Assembly (NCBI RefSeq): GCF_000720455.1
Contig: NZ_JOAK01000002.1
Location: 422,439-486,438 of the forward strand
Direction of reading: 5' to 3'
DNA: 64,000 nucleotides
Source: Streptomyces virginiae
Lineage (GTDB): Bacteria; Actinomycetota; Actinomycetes; Streptomycetales; Streptomycetaceae
Below, piece after piece: positions 1 through 8,321 of this stretch. Positions within the stretch are counted from its first letter, which is position 1. Every line of letters starts with the position of its first letter. Under the pieces are notes generated by a model that searched no databases, was not told the DNA's origin, and saw only the letters and a list, made by a program, of their open reading frames with translations. The position numbers and the translations under genes are program-made.

Positions 1-1451
1 TGGAACACGGAAAGCTGTTCATCGGCGGTGAGTGGACGGATCCGCTGGGCACCGACACGATCCGGATCGTCTCCCCCCACACCGAGCAGGTCATCGGCTC
101 CGTCCCGCACGCGTCGGAGGCGGACGTCGACCGCGCCGTCGCCGTCGCCCGCAAGGCTTTCGACGAAGGCCCCTGGCCCCGGATGACGCTGGAGGAGCGC
201 ATCGCGGTCGTCTCCCGCATCAAGGACGCCATCGCCGTCCGCCACGAGGAGATCGCCCGCTCGATCAGCTCCCAGAACGGCTCCCCCTACTCCTGGAGCG
301 TCCTGGCCCAGGCCCTCGGCCCGATGATGGTCTACGACGCCGCGATCACCGTCGCCCGCGACTACCCGTACGAGGAGCACCGCCAGGGCGTGCTCGGCCC
401 GATCCTGGTGCGCCGCGAGCCCGTGGGCGTCGTCGCCGCCGTCATCCCGTGGAACGTCCCGCAGTTCGTCGCGGCCGCCAAGCTGGCGCCGGCGCTGCTC
501 TCCGGCTCCACCGTGATCCTCAAGCCCTCCCCGGAGGCGCCGCTCGACTCCTTCATCCTGGCCGACATCGCGCGCGAGGCCGGAGTGCCCGAGGGCGTGC
601 TGTCGATCCTGCCCGCCGACCGCGAGGTCAGCGAGTACCTGGTCGGCCACCCCGGCGTCGACAAGGTCGCCTTCACCGGCTCGGTCGCCGCCGGCAAGCG
701 CGTGATGGAGGTCGCCGCCCGCAACCTCACCCGGGTCACCCTCGAACTCGGCGGCAAGTCCGCAGCCGTCGTCCTCCCCGACGCCGACATCGAGACCGCG
801 GTCGCCGGGATCGTGCCCGCCGCCTGGATGAACAACGGCCAGGCGTGCGTGGCCCAGACCCGGATCCTCGCCCCCCGCAGCCGGTACGAGGAGGTCGCCG
901 AGGCCCTCGCGGCCGCGGCCGGCGCGCTCGTCGTCGGCGACCCGCTCGACCCGGCGACGCAGCTCGGCCCGCTCGTCGCCCGGCGCCAGCAGCAGCGCTC
1001 CCTGGACTACATCCGCATCGGCCAGGAGGAGGGCGCGAAGGTCCTGGCGGGCGGCGGCCGCCCGGCGGGCCTCGAACAGGGCTGGTACGTGGAGCCCACG
1101 CTCTTCGGCGACGTCGACAACACCATGCGGATCGCCCGCGAGGAGATCTTCGGCCCGGTCGTCTGCCTGATCCCGTACGGGGACGAGGCGGAGGCCGTAC
1201 GCGTCGCCAACGACTCCGACTTCGGCCTCAGCGGCAGCGTCTGGACCGGCGACGTCGAGCACGGCATCGACTTCGCCCGGCGCATCCGCACCGGCACCTT
1301 CAACGTGAACACCTTCAGCCTGGACATGCTCGGGCCGTTCGGCGGCTACAAGAACAGCGGGCTGGGACGGGAGTTCGGCCCGGAGGGCCTGAGCGAGTAC
1401 CTGGAGCACAAGATGATCCACCTGCCCGCGGGCTACGAGGCGGGTGCCTGA
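1..1451 (+). CDS. NAD(P)-dependent aldehyde dehydrogenase (start codon cut by one base)
   Basis: Soluble aldehyde dehydrogenase, oxidising an aldehyde to the acid with NAD(P). The window opens with TG and then reads EHGKLFIGGEW, so the ATG almost certainly lacks only its A; the protein would be 483 residues, normal for the family. Visible: the cofactor motif FTGSVAAGK, the general base Glu in TLELGGKSA (about residue 249) and the nucleophile Cys in NNGQACVAQ (about 283). The stop overlaps the ferredoxin start (ATGA), so the two are translationally coupled. ALDH plus [3Fe-4S] ferredoxin often accompanies a cytochrome P450; a P450 to the left is an inference. Substrate is unknown; the steroid-type genes nearby make a lipid-derived aldehyde plausible. 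Confidence 0.93.
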   Translation, partial: EHGKLFIGGEWTDPLGTDTIRIVSPHTEQVIGSVPHASEADVDRAVAVARKAFDEGPWPRMTLEERIAVVSRIKDAIAVRHEEIARSISSQNGSPYSWSVLAQALGPMMVYDAAITVARDYPYEEHRQGVLGPILVRREPVGVVAAVIPWNVPQFVAAAKLAPALLSGSTVILKPSPEAPLDSFILADIAREAGVPEGVLSILPADREVSEYLVGHPGVDKVAFTGSVAAGKRVMEVAARNLTRVTLELGGKSAAVVLPDADIETAVAGIVPAAWMNNGQACVAQTRILAPRSRYEEVAEALAAAAGALVVGDPLDPATQLGPLVARRQQQRSLDYIRIGQEEGAKVLAGGGRPAGLEQGWYVEPTLFGDVDNTMRIAREEIFGPVVCLIPYGDEAEAVRVANDSDFGLSGSVWTGDVEHGIDFARRIRTGTFNVNTFSLDMLGPFGGYKNSGLGREFGPEGLSEYLEHKMIHLPAGYEAGA

Positions 1452-1684
1452 TGGGCGACCGCTGGCAGGTCGAGGTCGACCGGGGGGTGTGCATCGGCTC
1501 GGGCATGTGCGTGAACCACGCCCCGGAGGGCTTCGTCCTGGACTCGGCGCGCCAGTCCCACCCCCGCAGCCCGCAGTCGGACGCGAACGAACCGGTCCTC
1601 ACCGCGGCGGAGGGCTGCCCGGTCGAAGCCATCATGATCACCCTGGCCGCCACGGGCGAACCGGTCTTCCCGCCGGAGGAGTAG
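1451..1684 (+). CDS. [3Fe-4S] ferredoxin, P450-type
   Basis: Small electron carrier of 77 residues. Cys14, Cys20 and Cys56 (CIGSGMC, then GCPVEAI) are present, but the middle Cys of a 4Fe-4S motif is Ser17, which is the signature of single-cluster [3Fe-4S] ferredoxins that feed electrons to actinobacterial cytochromes P450. Its ATG overlaps the aldehyde dehydrogenase stop by one base. It probably serves an oxygenase encoded to the left of the window (inference). Confidence 0.93.
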   Translation: MGDRWQVEVDRGVCIGSGMCVNHAPEGFVLDSARQSHPRSPQSDANEPVLTAAEGCPVEAIMITLAATGEPVFPPEE

Positions 1685-1689
1685 CCGGC

Positions 1690-1874
1690 CGTGGCCGTCG
1701 GCGGAGCGGGAGACCACTCGGTGAGGGGGCCGGGGACCGCGAGCTCCACGAAGGCGTCGGTGCCCGGCGCCGGAAGCGGTCGCCCATCCAGTGGGCGACC
1801 GCGCTTCCACGCCCGTCCGTACAGCGGAACGCGACCCGGCCGTCCTCGGCGACCCGGTCCACGAGGACGTGCAC
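1690..1874 (-). pseudogene. possible small gene broken by a frameshift
   Basis: Two minus-strand reading frames look like consecutive halves of one short protein. From 1874 one frame reads MHVLVDRVAEDGRVAF and on to AHWMGDRF. From about 1780 the neighbouring frame continues with GTDAFVELAVPGPLTEW. Each half has protein-like composition only in its own frame, as if one base were lost near 1775-1785. I do not recognise the family. It may be a decayed gene downstream of the VOC gene or a chance pattern in GC-rich DNA. Confidence 0.3.
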
Positions 1875-1880
1875 GGGCGG

Positions 1881-2252
1881 TTACTCTCGCTCGGCGGCGC
1901 TCCGCTCGACGCAGAACTCGTTGCCCTCGGGGTCGGCGAGGGTCACCCACCCGGTGCCGTCGGGCCTGCGGTGGTCGCCGACGACGGTGGCGCCCAGCGC
2001 CACGATGCGCTCCACCTCCTCGTCGCGGGTGCGGTCCTGCGGCTGGAGGTCCACGTGCACACGGTTCTTGACGCTCTTGGCGTCGGGAACCGTCACGAAG
2101 AGCAGCGTCGATCCGGGAGCCGTGACCAGCGCCTCGGGGTCCCCGGGGAAGTCGTCGTCGGCGAGCGAGCCGTCCAGAACGGCGGCCCAGAACTGCCCGA
2201 GGCTGTAGGCGTCGGAGCAGTCAACTGTGATGTGTCGTACGAGAGAAGCCAT
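1881..2252 (-). CDS. VOC-superfamily (glyoxalase/bleomycin-resistance fold) protein
   Basis: A 123-residue protein with the vicinal-oxygen-chelate fold: opening strand MASLVRHITVDCSD, helix SLGQFWAAVL and closing motif WVTLADPEGNEFCV, the usual metal-site Glu region of glyoxalase-like proteins. The ATG at 2252 starts the domain directly; an upstream in-frame start would add 19 unstructured residues. Single-domain VOC proteins cover lyases, dioxygenases and resistance proteins, so the reaction cannot be assigned. Confidence 0.85.
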   Translation of the reverse strand: MASLVRHITVDCSDAYSLGQFWAAVLDGSLADDDFPGDPEALVTAPGSTLLFVTVPDAKSVKNRVHVDLQPQDRTRDEEVERIVALGATVVGDHRRPDGTGWVTLADPEGNEFCVERSAAERE

Positions 2253-2336
2253 GGGCGGGACTATCGAACAGCCCACCGACTCCTGTCCACCGAGATTGCG
2301 GGGTGGCACCCCGAACCACGGCCTTCCCCCGCCGGT

Positions 2337-3017
2337 TTAGAGGCGCCTCACAGGCTCGGCGGCTTCCGGCGGCCCGTCGACCCGGCCACGCCGAACGCGC
2401 CGGCTCCACACGGTGTGCCCGATGAGAACCACGGCGGCGACGCATGCCGCAACACGAGTCACGTTCCAGGTCAGAGCGAAAACCGCCCCCTCCGAGTCCG
2501 CCTCCACGCTCAACCGCTGAGTCGCCTCGAAGAAGGCGGTGAGAGGAACAACCAGACGGAACAGGAGGCCACCGACTCCGGGTGTTCGCGCTACGTTGCC
2601 CATGAGTCCCACGGGCGCGCCGAACACGAATGCCGCTGTTCCCCACAGAAGGATCTGCCCCTGGCCGGAGGTGTCAGGCTCCATTCCGGCCGGCACGGAG
2701 GTGGCTTCTTCCATTCCAGCGGGAATGGTGGGGTTGATGTCCTTGAAAACGTAGTATGTGACGACACCGATGGCCAGCCCCAAAGCTGCCAGCAATGCCG
2801 ATTCGATCTTGGATGGACGGAAGTACCCCACCACCAGGGCGTAGCAGGCCCACGGCCAGCCGCTGGAAAAAACAATGCTCACGGCGACGCAAAATGGATT
2901 GTCCCATTTCCCGGCAACGGGGCCCACGAGGCCAAGCAGGAGACCGGCTCCGAGAGACGCGGCGACCCGCACGACGCGAGCACGTGTTGAGCGTGTGATT
3001 GTTCTTCCCCCGTTCAA
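2337..3017 (-). CDS. multi-pass membrane protein of unknown function, low GC
   Basis: About 226 residues with five or six hydrophobic segments, for example VAASLGAGLLLGLVGPVAG, SALLAALGLAIGVVTYYVF and VTRVAACVAAVVLIGHTVW. No family recognised. The only upstream start in this frame is TTG at 3017, without a clear Shine-Dalgarno; an internal GTG about 16 codons later is an alternative. The DNA is noticeably less GC-rich and uses more A/T-ending codons than its neighbours, and it adjoins a long gene-free stretch, which suggests recent acquisition or relaxed selection. Confidence 0.7.
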   Translation of the reverse strand: MNGGRTITRSTRARVVRVAASLGAGLLLGLVGPVAGKWDNPFCVAVSIVFSSGWPWACYALVVGYFRPSKIESALLAALGLAIGVVTYYVFKDINPTIPAGMEEATSVPAGMEPDTSGQGQILLWGTAAFVFGAPVGLMGNVARTPGVGGLLFRLVVPLTAFFEATQRLSVEADSEGAVFALTWNVTRVAACVAAVVLIGHTVWSRRVRRGRVDGPPEAAEPVRRL

Positions 3018-3769
3018 TGGGTGGGCCCGACGTGGAGGTGGCGCCGCCCCGGGGTCGCGCGCGTGACGACCAGCCTCGGAGCGACTCGCAACCTACCGCA
3101 CCCTCCCGGAAGTTACTGCTTGGTGCGGCGAGTGGAACCAGTCCACGCTGACACCAGGTGCCGCCGGTGGACGGGCTGATGCATGCCTGTGACTGCGCGC
3201 CGAAAGAGCCCGTCGATGCGTCCGTCCTGAACGTCACGACTCCCCATTCTGGCGGATCCACCGGCAATGTTCATGAAATTCCCTCCCTGATTCCCCGTGC
3301 TGGGAAAACGACGGAAGGATTCCGGTGGCTCACGGCCGGCCCCGGACTGGACGGGCTGCGGACGCGTGAGGGAGGAGCGCGTAGCGATCTGAGGCGGCTT
3401 ATGTCCAGCCGCAGACGTCTCGCGGACGCCGTCCGGCAGGAGCGCGTAGCGATTTGGGGCGCCCTGGGCTCCGCCCGCGCATCGCTGACCGCCCCGTCTC
3501 GGAAAAGGAACACCCGGCCCGTTCCTTCGGGGGCTTCCCGGCAGTCTTTCGGATTTCCGGGGCGGGACGGGCGGTCAAGGGTGGCCGAAGGCCATCACGA
3601 AGTGACGCGACCGCAGGGAGCGCCCTTGAAGGGCCGGCCCGACGCGGAGAGACGATGGGACTGACGGGAAACCCCCAGCACGTCTCTGACTACCGCCCGA
3701 GTGGCCGATCTCCCGAAGCTCCCCTTGCCCTTCCACCTCCGCCCCGCCCCCGCCCCCCCAGCGGTCGGT
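3018..3769. other. 752-bp stretch without a convincing gene
   Basis: No reading frame here has Streptomyces codon bias or a recognisable protein; a 168-codon plus-strand frame at 3158-3664 has erratic composition and no ribosome site. The left half is lower in GC than the rest of the window. The centre carries the direct repeat listed separately. No RNA gene is recognisable. It may be remnant sequence or hold an unrecognised small RNA. Confidence 0.6.
3374..3461. repeat. direct repeat of about 23 bp, two copies
   Basis: GGAGCGCGTAGCGATCTG begins at 3374 and its near-copy with GATTTG begins at 3439; both continue with GRGGCG. The copies are 65 bp apart start to start. Function unknown. Confidence 0.7.
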
Positions 3770-4405
3770 TCAGGACTTTTCCGGGGACTTTCCCGGGGAC
3801 GTCAGGTCGATCAGGCGGCAGACCATTTCGATGTCGATCTTGACCTGGGCGATCGAGGCGCGGCCCGAAAGCCAGGTGATCAGCGCCGAGTGCCAGGTGT
3901 GCTCGATGACCCGGACCGCCGACAGCTGCTCCGCCGTCGGCGGGTGTTCGAGGCCCATGGCGTCCAGGATGATCGCCGTGGTCAGACGGGACACGGTGTC
4001 GACCTCGGGGCTCACGCTGCGGTCCGCGAAGGTCAGGGCCCGCACCATCGCGTCCGCCAGCTGCGGCTCCCGCTGGAGGGCGCGGAAGGCGCGCATCAGG
4101 GTCTCCGCGACCCGGGCCGCCGGTTCGTCACCGGCCGGCGGGCGTTTGCGCAGCGTCGTGTGCATGTGCTGGAGCTGGTCCTGCATGGTGGCGACCAGCA
4201 GGTGCACCTTGGACGGGAAGTAGCGGTAGAGCGTGCCCAGCGCCACGCCGGCCGCCTCCGCGACCTCGCGCATCTGGACGGCGTCGAAGCCGCCCCGGCT
4301 GGCCAGCTGGGCACTCGCGTGCAGGATCCGGCGGCGGCGCGCCTCCTGGCGCTCCGTCAGGGGAGGCGACGCCGGTGTGGTGACGGCCTTCACTTCCGCT
4401 GTCAT
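3770..4405 (-). CDS. kstR: KstR-like TetR-family transcriptional repressor
   Basis: A 211-residue TetR regulator. The helix-turn-helix (about residues 20-65) reads GGFDAVQMREVAEAAGVA then LGTLYRYFPSKVHLLVA, which from memory is close to residue-for-residue the DNA-binding region of mycobacterial KstR, repressor of cholesterol catabolism that is released by a steroid-CoA thioester. The C-terminal half also follows KstR (TLMRAFRALQREPQLADAM, VRVIEHTWHSALITWLSGRA). ATG at 4405 is chosen because it gives the family length; an upstream extension of 100 codons is not protein-like. An exact KstR operator lies in the divergent promoter at 4556-4569, fitting autoregulation. Matching operators precede two fatty-acyl/steroid-type operons about 17 and 23 kb away. 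The ligand here is unknown. Confidence 0.88.
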   Translation of the reverse strand: MTAEVKAVTTPASPPLTERQEARRRRILHASAQLASRGGFDAVQMREVAEAAGVALGTLYRYFPSKVHLLVATMQDQLQHMHTTLRKRPPAGDEPAARVAETLMRAFRALQREPQLADAMVRALTFADRSVSPEVDTVSRLTTAIILDAMGLEHPPTAEQLSAVRVIEHTWHSALITWLSGRASIAQVKIDIEMVCRLIDLTSPGKSPEKS

Positions 4406-4555
4406 GTGTCCCGTTCCGTGTCGTTGCGCGGGCTGTCTCCGGGGTGATCCGCAGCCAGCATCGCAGGCGCCGCAGTCGTGGCGTGAATCACCTGCTCCAC
4501 CTCTTACGGTGTGGTTTCCGGCCGGTAGATTCAATGCTCTTAGACGGATCAAGTC

Positions 4556-4569
4556 TGAAACTTGTTCTA
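4556..4569. promoter_or_regulatory. predicted KstR operator between kstR and the glycosyltransferase operon
   Basis: TGAAACTTGTTCTA matches TnnAACnnGTTnnA, the motif known for mycobacterial KstR. It lies 150 bp from the kstR start and 54 bp before the GTG of the divergent glycosyltransferase, so it could control both. Two other exact matches lie at 21793 and 27198. Confidence 0.75.
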
Positions 4570-4622
4570 CATTATCCGAGCGGTTACGCTCCGGCGAAAG
4601 TGCAGCGAGAAGGGGGCCGAGA

Positions 4623-5936
4623 GTGACCGCTGAGGCCGTGGTGACGAGCCCTTTCGCGGGTTCCGCCGACGACGGCGAGCGTCCGCTGCGCATCGCCCTC
4701 CTCACCTATAAGGGGAACCCGTTCTGCGGCGGTCAGGGCGTCTACGTCCGGCACCTCTCGCGCGAGCTGGTCCGCCTCGGGCACTCCGTCGAGGTCATCG
4801 GCGCCCAGCCCTACCCGGTGCTCGACACGGGCGCCACGCTCACCGAACTCCCGAGCCTCGACCTGTACCGCAGCCCCGACCCCTTCCGGACACCGGGACG
4901 CGACGAGTACCGCGACTGGATCGACGCCCTCGAGGTCGCCACGATGTGGACCGGCGGCTTCCCCGAGCCGCTGACCTTCTCGCTGCGCGCCCGCCGCCAT
5001 CTGCGGGAGCGGGCCGGGGAGTTCGACGTCATCCACGACAACCAGACCCTCGGCTACGGGCTGCTCGGCGACCTCGGCGCGCCGCTGGTGACGACGATCC
5101 ACCACCCCATCACCGTCGACCGCAAGCTCGACCTCGACGCCGCGCAGGGCCGCGTCAAGCGTGCCTCCGTACGCCGCTGGTACGCCTTCACCCGCATGCA
5201 GGGCCGCGTGGCCCGCAAGCTGCCCTCCGTGCTCACCGTCTCCGGATCCTCCAAGCAGGAGATCGCAGACCACCTCGGCGTGCAGGACGAGCGCATCCAC
5301 GTCGTGCACATCGGCGCCGACACCGACCTCTGGTCGCCCGACCCGTCCGTGGCCGAGGTTCCCGGCCGCATCGTGACCACCTCCAGCGCCGACGTCCCGC
5401 TCAAGGGCCTGGTGTTCCTCGTCGAGGCGCTCGCGAAGCTGCGCACCGAGCAGCCCGACGCCCACCTCGTCGTGGTCGGCAAGCGCGCCGAGCAGGGCCC
5501 CGTCGCCCGCGCCATCGAGACGTACGGCCTCCAGGACGCCGTCCGCTTCGTCAAGGGCATCACCGACGCCGAGCTGGTCGACCTGGTGCGCAGCGCGCAG
5601 GTGGCGTGCGTGCCGTCGCTGTACGAGGGCTTCTCGCTCCCGGCGGCCGAGGCCATGGCCACCGGCACTCCGCTGGTCGCCACCACGGGCGGCGCGATTC
5701 CCGAGGTCACCGGTACCGACGGTGAGACCTGCCTCGCCGTGCCGCCCGGCGACGCCGGCGCCCTGGCGGCCGCGCTGGGCCGGATGCTCGGCGACCCGCA
5801 GCTGCGGGCCCGCGTCGGCGCTGCCGGACGTGAACGCGTCCTGACCCGTTTCACCTGGGCCGCGGCGGCCAAGGGCACCGCCGCGCACTACCGCGCCGCC
5901 ATCGAGCAGGCCGCCCGCGCCCGCCGCGCGCGGTGA
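4623..5936 (+). CDS. GT4-family glycosyltransferase
   Basis: A 437-residue cytosolic or membrane-associated retaining glycosyltransferase with two Rossmann domains (GT-B). The N-terminal domain opens RIALLTYKGNPFCGGQGVYV, the glycine-rich acceptor loop of GT4 enzymes. The C-terminal domain carries the nucleotide-sugar motif EGFSLPAAEAMATGTPLVA (E-x7-E, about residues 335-353). GTG at 4623 is preceded by AAGGGGG at a good distance. First gene of a three-gene operon with a methyltransferase and a cyclase-like barrel protein, driven from a promoter carrying a KstR operator. Sugar donor and acceptor are unknown; a lipid or sterol-like acceptor is only an inference from the regulator. Confidence 0.9.
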   Translation: MTAEAVVTSPFAGSADDGERPLRIALLTYKGNPFCGGQGVYVRHLSRELVRLGHSVEVIGAQPYPVLDTGATLTELPSLDLYRSPDPFRTPGRDEYRDWIDALEVATMWTGGFPEPLTFSLRARRHLRERAGEFDVIHDNQTLGYGLLGDLGAPLVTTIHHPITVDRKLDLDAAQGRVKRASVRRWYAFTRMQGRVARKLPSVLTVSGSSKQEIADHLGVQDERIHVVHIGADTDLWSPDPSVAEVPGRIVTTSSADVPLKGLVFLVEALAKLRTEQPDAHLVVVGKRAEQGPVARAIETYGLQDAVRFVKGITDAELVDLVRSAQVACVPSLYEGFSLPAAEAMATGTPLVATTGGAIPEVTGTDGETCLAVPPGDAGALAAALGRMLGDPQLRARVGAAGRERVLTRFTWAAAAKGTAAHYRAAIEQAARARRAR

Positions 5937-6000
5937 CCTTCCGCCTCATCCACACCGTCCCCACCCCCGTACACCCCCGCGACCGCGAAGGCAGGACCCC

Positions 6001-6735
6001 GTGCTGACCGTCGATTTCTCCCGGTTCCCGCTCGCCGCAGGCGACCGCGTACTCGACCTTGGCTGCGGCGCAGGCCGGCACGCCTTCGAGTGCTACCGGA
6101 GAGGCGCCCAGGTGGTCGCCGTCGACCGCAACGGCGAGGAGATCCGCGAGGTCGCCAAGTGGTTCGCCGCGATGAAGGAGGCCGGTGAGGCCCCGGTCGG
6201 AGCCACCGCCACCGCGATGGAGGGCGACGCGCTGGCGCTGCCCTTCCCCGACGAGTCCTTCGACGTCGTCATCATCTCCGAGGTGATGGAGCACATCCCC
6301 GACGACAAGGGCGTGCTCGCGGAGATGGTTCGCGTCCTCAAGCCCGGCGGCCGCATCGCCGTGACCGTGCCGCGCTACGGCCCGGAGAAGATCTGCTGGG
6401 CGCTGTCCGACGCCTACCACGAGGTCGAGGGCGGCCACATCCGCATCTACAAGGCGGACGAGCTGCTGGGCAAGATGCGGGCGGCGGGCCTCAAGCCGTA
6501 CGGCACGCACCACGCGCACGGGCTGCACTCGCCGTACTGGTGGCTCAAGTGCGCCTTCGGCGTGGACAACGACAAGGCGCTGCCGGTGAAGGCGTACCAC
6601 AAGCTCCTGGTCTGGGACATCATGAAGAAGCCGCTGGCGACGCGCGTGGCGGAGCAGGCCCTCAACCCGCTCATCGGCAAGAGCTTCGTGGCGTACGCGA
6701 CCAAGCCCCACCTCCCCGTCGGCGCGACCCAGTGA
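6001..6735 (+). CDS. class I SAM-dependent methyltransferase
   Basis: A 244-residue methyltransferase. The SAM-binding motif I is VLDLGCGAGRHAFEC (about residues 18-32), the acidic end of strand 2 is VVAVDRN, and the post-motif FDVVIISEVMEHIPDD and VLKPGGRIAVTVPR are those of the Methyltransf_11 group. Starts at GTG 6001, 64 bp after the glycosyltransferase, and its stop overlaps the next start. The acceptor is unknown; the conserved trio suggests stepwise modification of one glycosylated product. Confidence 0.9.
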   Translation: MLTVDFSRFPLAAGDRVLDLGCGAGRHAFECYRRGAQVVAVDRNGEEIREVAKWFAAMKEAGEAPVGATATAMEGDALALPFPDESFDVVIISEVMEHIPDDKGVLAEMVRVLKPGGRIAVTVPRYGPEKICWALSDAYHEVEGGHIRIYKADELLGKMRAAGLKPYGTHHAHGLHSPYWWLKCAFGVDNDKALPVKAYHKLLVWDIMKKPLATRVAEQALNPLIGKSFVAYATKPHLPVGATQ

Positions 6736-7814
6736 GCTCGCCCGGGCGTACCGAACACCTCGTCCTGGACGGCGTGCTGACCGCGGAGCAGGCGGCCGAG
6801 ACGGTCGCGGGCATCCTGGCGGTGCAGCGCGACGACGGCGCCATCCCGTGGTTCCGGGGTCACCACCTCGACCCGTGGGACCACACCGAGGCGGCGATGG
6901 CGCTGGACGCGGCCGGCGAGCACGAGGCCGCCGAGCGGGCGTACGTGTGGCTGGCCCGGCACCAGAACGAGGACGGTTCCTGGTACGCGGCCTACGCCGA
7001 CCGGCCCGACGGCGTGGACACCGCCGAGCCGCAGGACGCGAGCCGCGAGAGCAACTTCACCGCCTACATAGCCGTCGGTGTGTGGCACCACTACCTGTCG
7101 ACCGGTGACGACACCTTCCTCGACCGGATGTGGCCGTCCGTGTACGCGGCCGTGGAGTGCGTCCTGTCGCTGCAGCAGCCCGGCGGCGAGATCGGCTGGA
7201 AGCGTGAGGCGGACGGCACGGCCGTCACCGACGCGCTGCTGACGGGGTCGTCCTCCATCCACCAGGCGCTGCGCTGTGCGCTGGCCATCGCCGAGCACCG
7301 GGAGGAGCCGCAGCCGGACTGGGAGCTCGCCGCGGGCGCGCTGCGGCATGCGATCCGCCGTCATCCGGAGCGGTTCCTGGACAAGGACCACTACTCGATG
7401 GACTGGTACTACCCGGTCCTCGGGGGCGCGCTGACGGGCGCGGAGGCGACGGCGCGGATCGAGGCGCGCTGGGACGAGTTCGTGGTCCCGGACCTGGGGG
7501 TGCGCTGCGTGCTGCCGAACCCGTGGGTGACGGGCGGCGAGTCCTGCGAGCTGGCGCTCGCGCTGTGGGCGACGGGGGAGTCGGACCGGGCGCTGGAGAT
7601 CCTGCGGTCGATCGGGCACCTGCGCGCGGACAACGGCATGTACTGGACGGGGTACGTCTTCCAGGACAGGGCGGTGTGGCCGGTGGAGCAGACGACGTGG
7701 ACCGCCGGGTCGTTGCTGCTGGCGGTCGCGGCGCTGGGCGGGGACGAGGCCACCACGGAGGTGTTCGGCGGGGGTTCGCTCCCGGCCGGGCTGGAGCCGG
7801 ACTGCTGCGGCTGA
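6732..7814 (+). CDS. prenyltransferase/squalene-cyclase-like alpha/alpha-barrel protein
   Basis: A 360-residue protein starting at a GTG that overlaps the methyltransferase stop (GTGA). Repeating helical hairpins with motifs such as WDHTEAAMALDAAGEHEAAE, WLARHQNEDGSWYAAY and VWPVEQTTWTAGSLLLAVAA give an (alpha/alpha)6 toroid, the fold shared by squalene cyclases, prenyltransferases and some glycoside hydrolases. No DXDD cyclase motif is obvious, and many conserved aromatic and acidic residues would also suit a glycan hydrolase or lyase. Operon context with a glycosyltransferase makes a carbohydrate role as likely as a terpenoid one. Followed by a strong terminator. Confidence 0.8.
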   Translation: MSSPGRTEHLVLDGVLTAEQAAETVAGILAVQRDDGAIPWFRGHHLDPWDHTEAAMALDAAGEHEAAERAYVWLARHQNEDGSWYAAYADRPDGVDTAEPQDASRESNFTAYIAVGVWHHYLSTGDDTFLDRMWPSVYAAVECVLSLQQPGGEIGWKREADGTAVTDALLTGSSSIHQALRCALAIAEHREEPQPDWELAAGALRHAIRRHPERFLDKDHYSMDWYYPVLGGALTGAEATARIEARWDEFVVPDLGVRCVLPNPWVTGGESCELALALWATGESDRALEILRSIGHLRADNGMYWTGYVFQDRAVWPVEQTTWTAGSLLLAVAALGGDEATTEVFGGGSLPAGLEPDCCG

Positions 7815-7837
7815 TCCGCACCCGCAGGTGAACGAAC

Positions 7838-7872
7838 GGGGCCCCTCCCGCCGGTCGGCGGGGGAGGGCCCC
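7838..7872. terminator. hairpin terminator after the KstR-linked operon
   Basis: GGGGCCCCTCCCGCC pairs with GGCGGGGGAGGGCCCC across a short loop (one bulge). It lies 24 bp after the stop at 7814 and before the convergent gene ending at 7907, so it may serve both. Confidence 0.8.
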
Positions 7873-7906
7873 TTCGCGTCGCTCGTGCCCGCGGCGGCCG
7901 AGCGCG

Positions 7907-8209
7907 TCAGCGGCGGTAGAGCCAGCCGGCTATCGCGTGGCCGACCAGGACGTACACGACGGCGGCCAGGCCGTAGCCGATGACGACCTGGACCCATTCG
8001 CGGCTGAAGGTGAACAGGTCGTAGGACCAGCCGGCCAGCCAGCTCGCGGTGTCGTGGATGAAGTTGACGAGCTCGTTGCCCTGGTTGGCGTCCAGGAAGT
8101 AGAGAAGGATCCACAGGACGATCACGAAGGCAAGCACGTCCGCCACCAGAGCGACGGCCCGGCCTGCCTGACTGCTTCCTCGGGTGCGTACTCGCGTGTG
8201 TGAGGTCAT
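7907..8209 (-). CDS. small two-segment membrane protein
   Basis: About 100 residues. Two hydrophobic segments, ALVADVLAFVIVLWILLYFL and VVIGYGLAAVVYVLVGHAIA, are separated by a polar loop (DANQGNELVNFIHDTASW) likely exposed to one side. ATG at 8209; longer in-frame extensions run antisense over the next gene and are not protein-like. Divergent from the lipoprotein gene at 8322. Function unknown. Confidence 0.75.
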   Translation of the reverse strand: MTSHTRVRTRGSSQAGRAVALVADVLAFVIVLWILLYFLDANQGNELVNFIHDTASWLAGWSYDLFTFSREWVQVVIGYGLAAVVYVLVGHAIAGWLYRR

Positions 8210-8321
8210 GCTGCGCGTGTTGCCGCCCGGGCGCGTCGCAAACCCGAACGGGTCCACCGGGTGGCGGGCCGGTGGGGGCGGGGTGAGGCTGCGGGGGACG
8301 CCTGAGTCCCCGGAGGAAACC

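Noticed and set aside
3158..3664. A 168-codon plus-strand frame in the empty stretch
   Set aside because: No ribosome site, no codon bias, erratic composition and no recognisable fold.
6732..7814. True squalene-hopene cyclase
   Set aside because: Too short at 360 residues and no DXDD or QW-repeat series; only the alpha/alpha-barrel pattern is shared.
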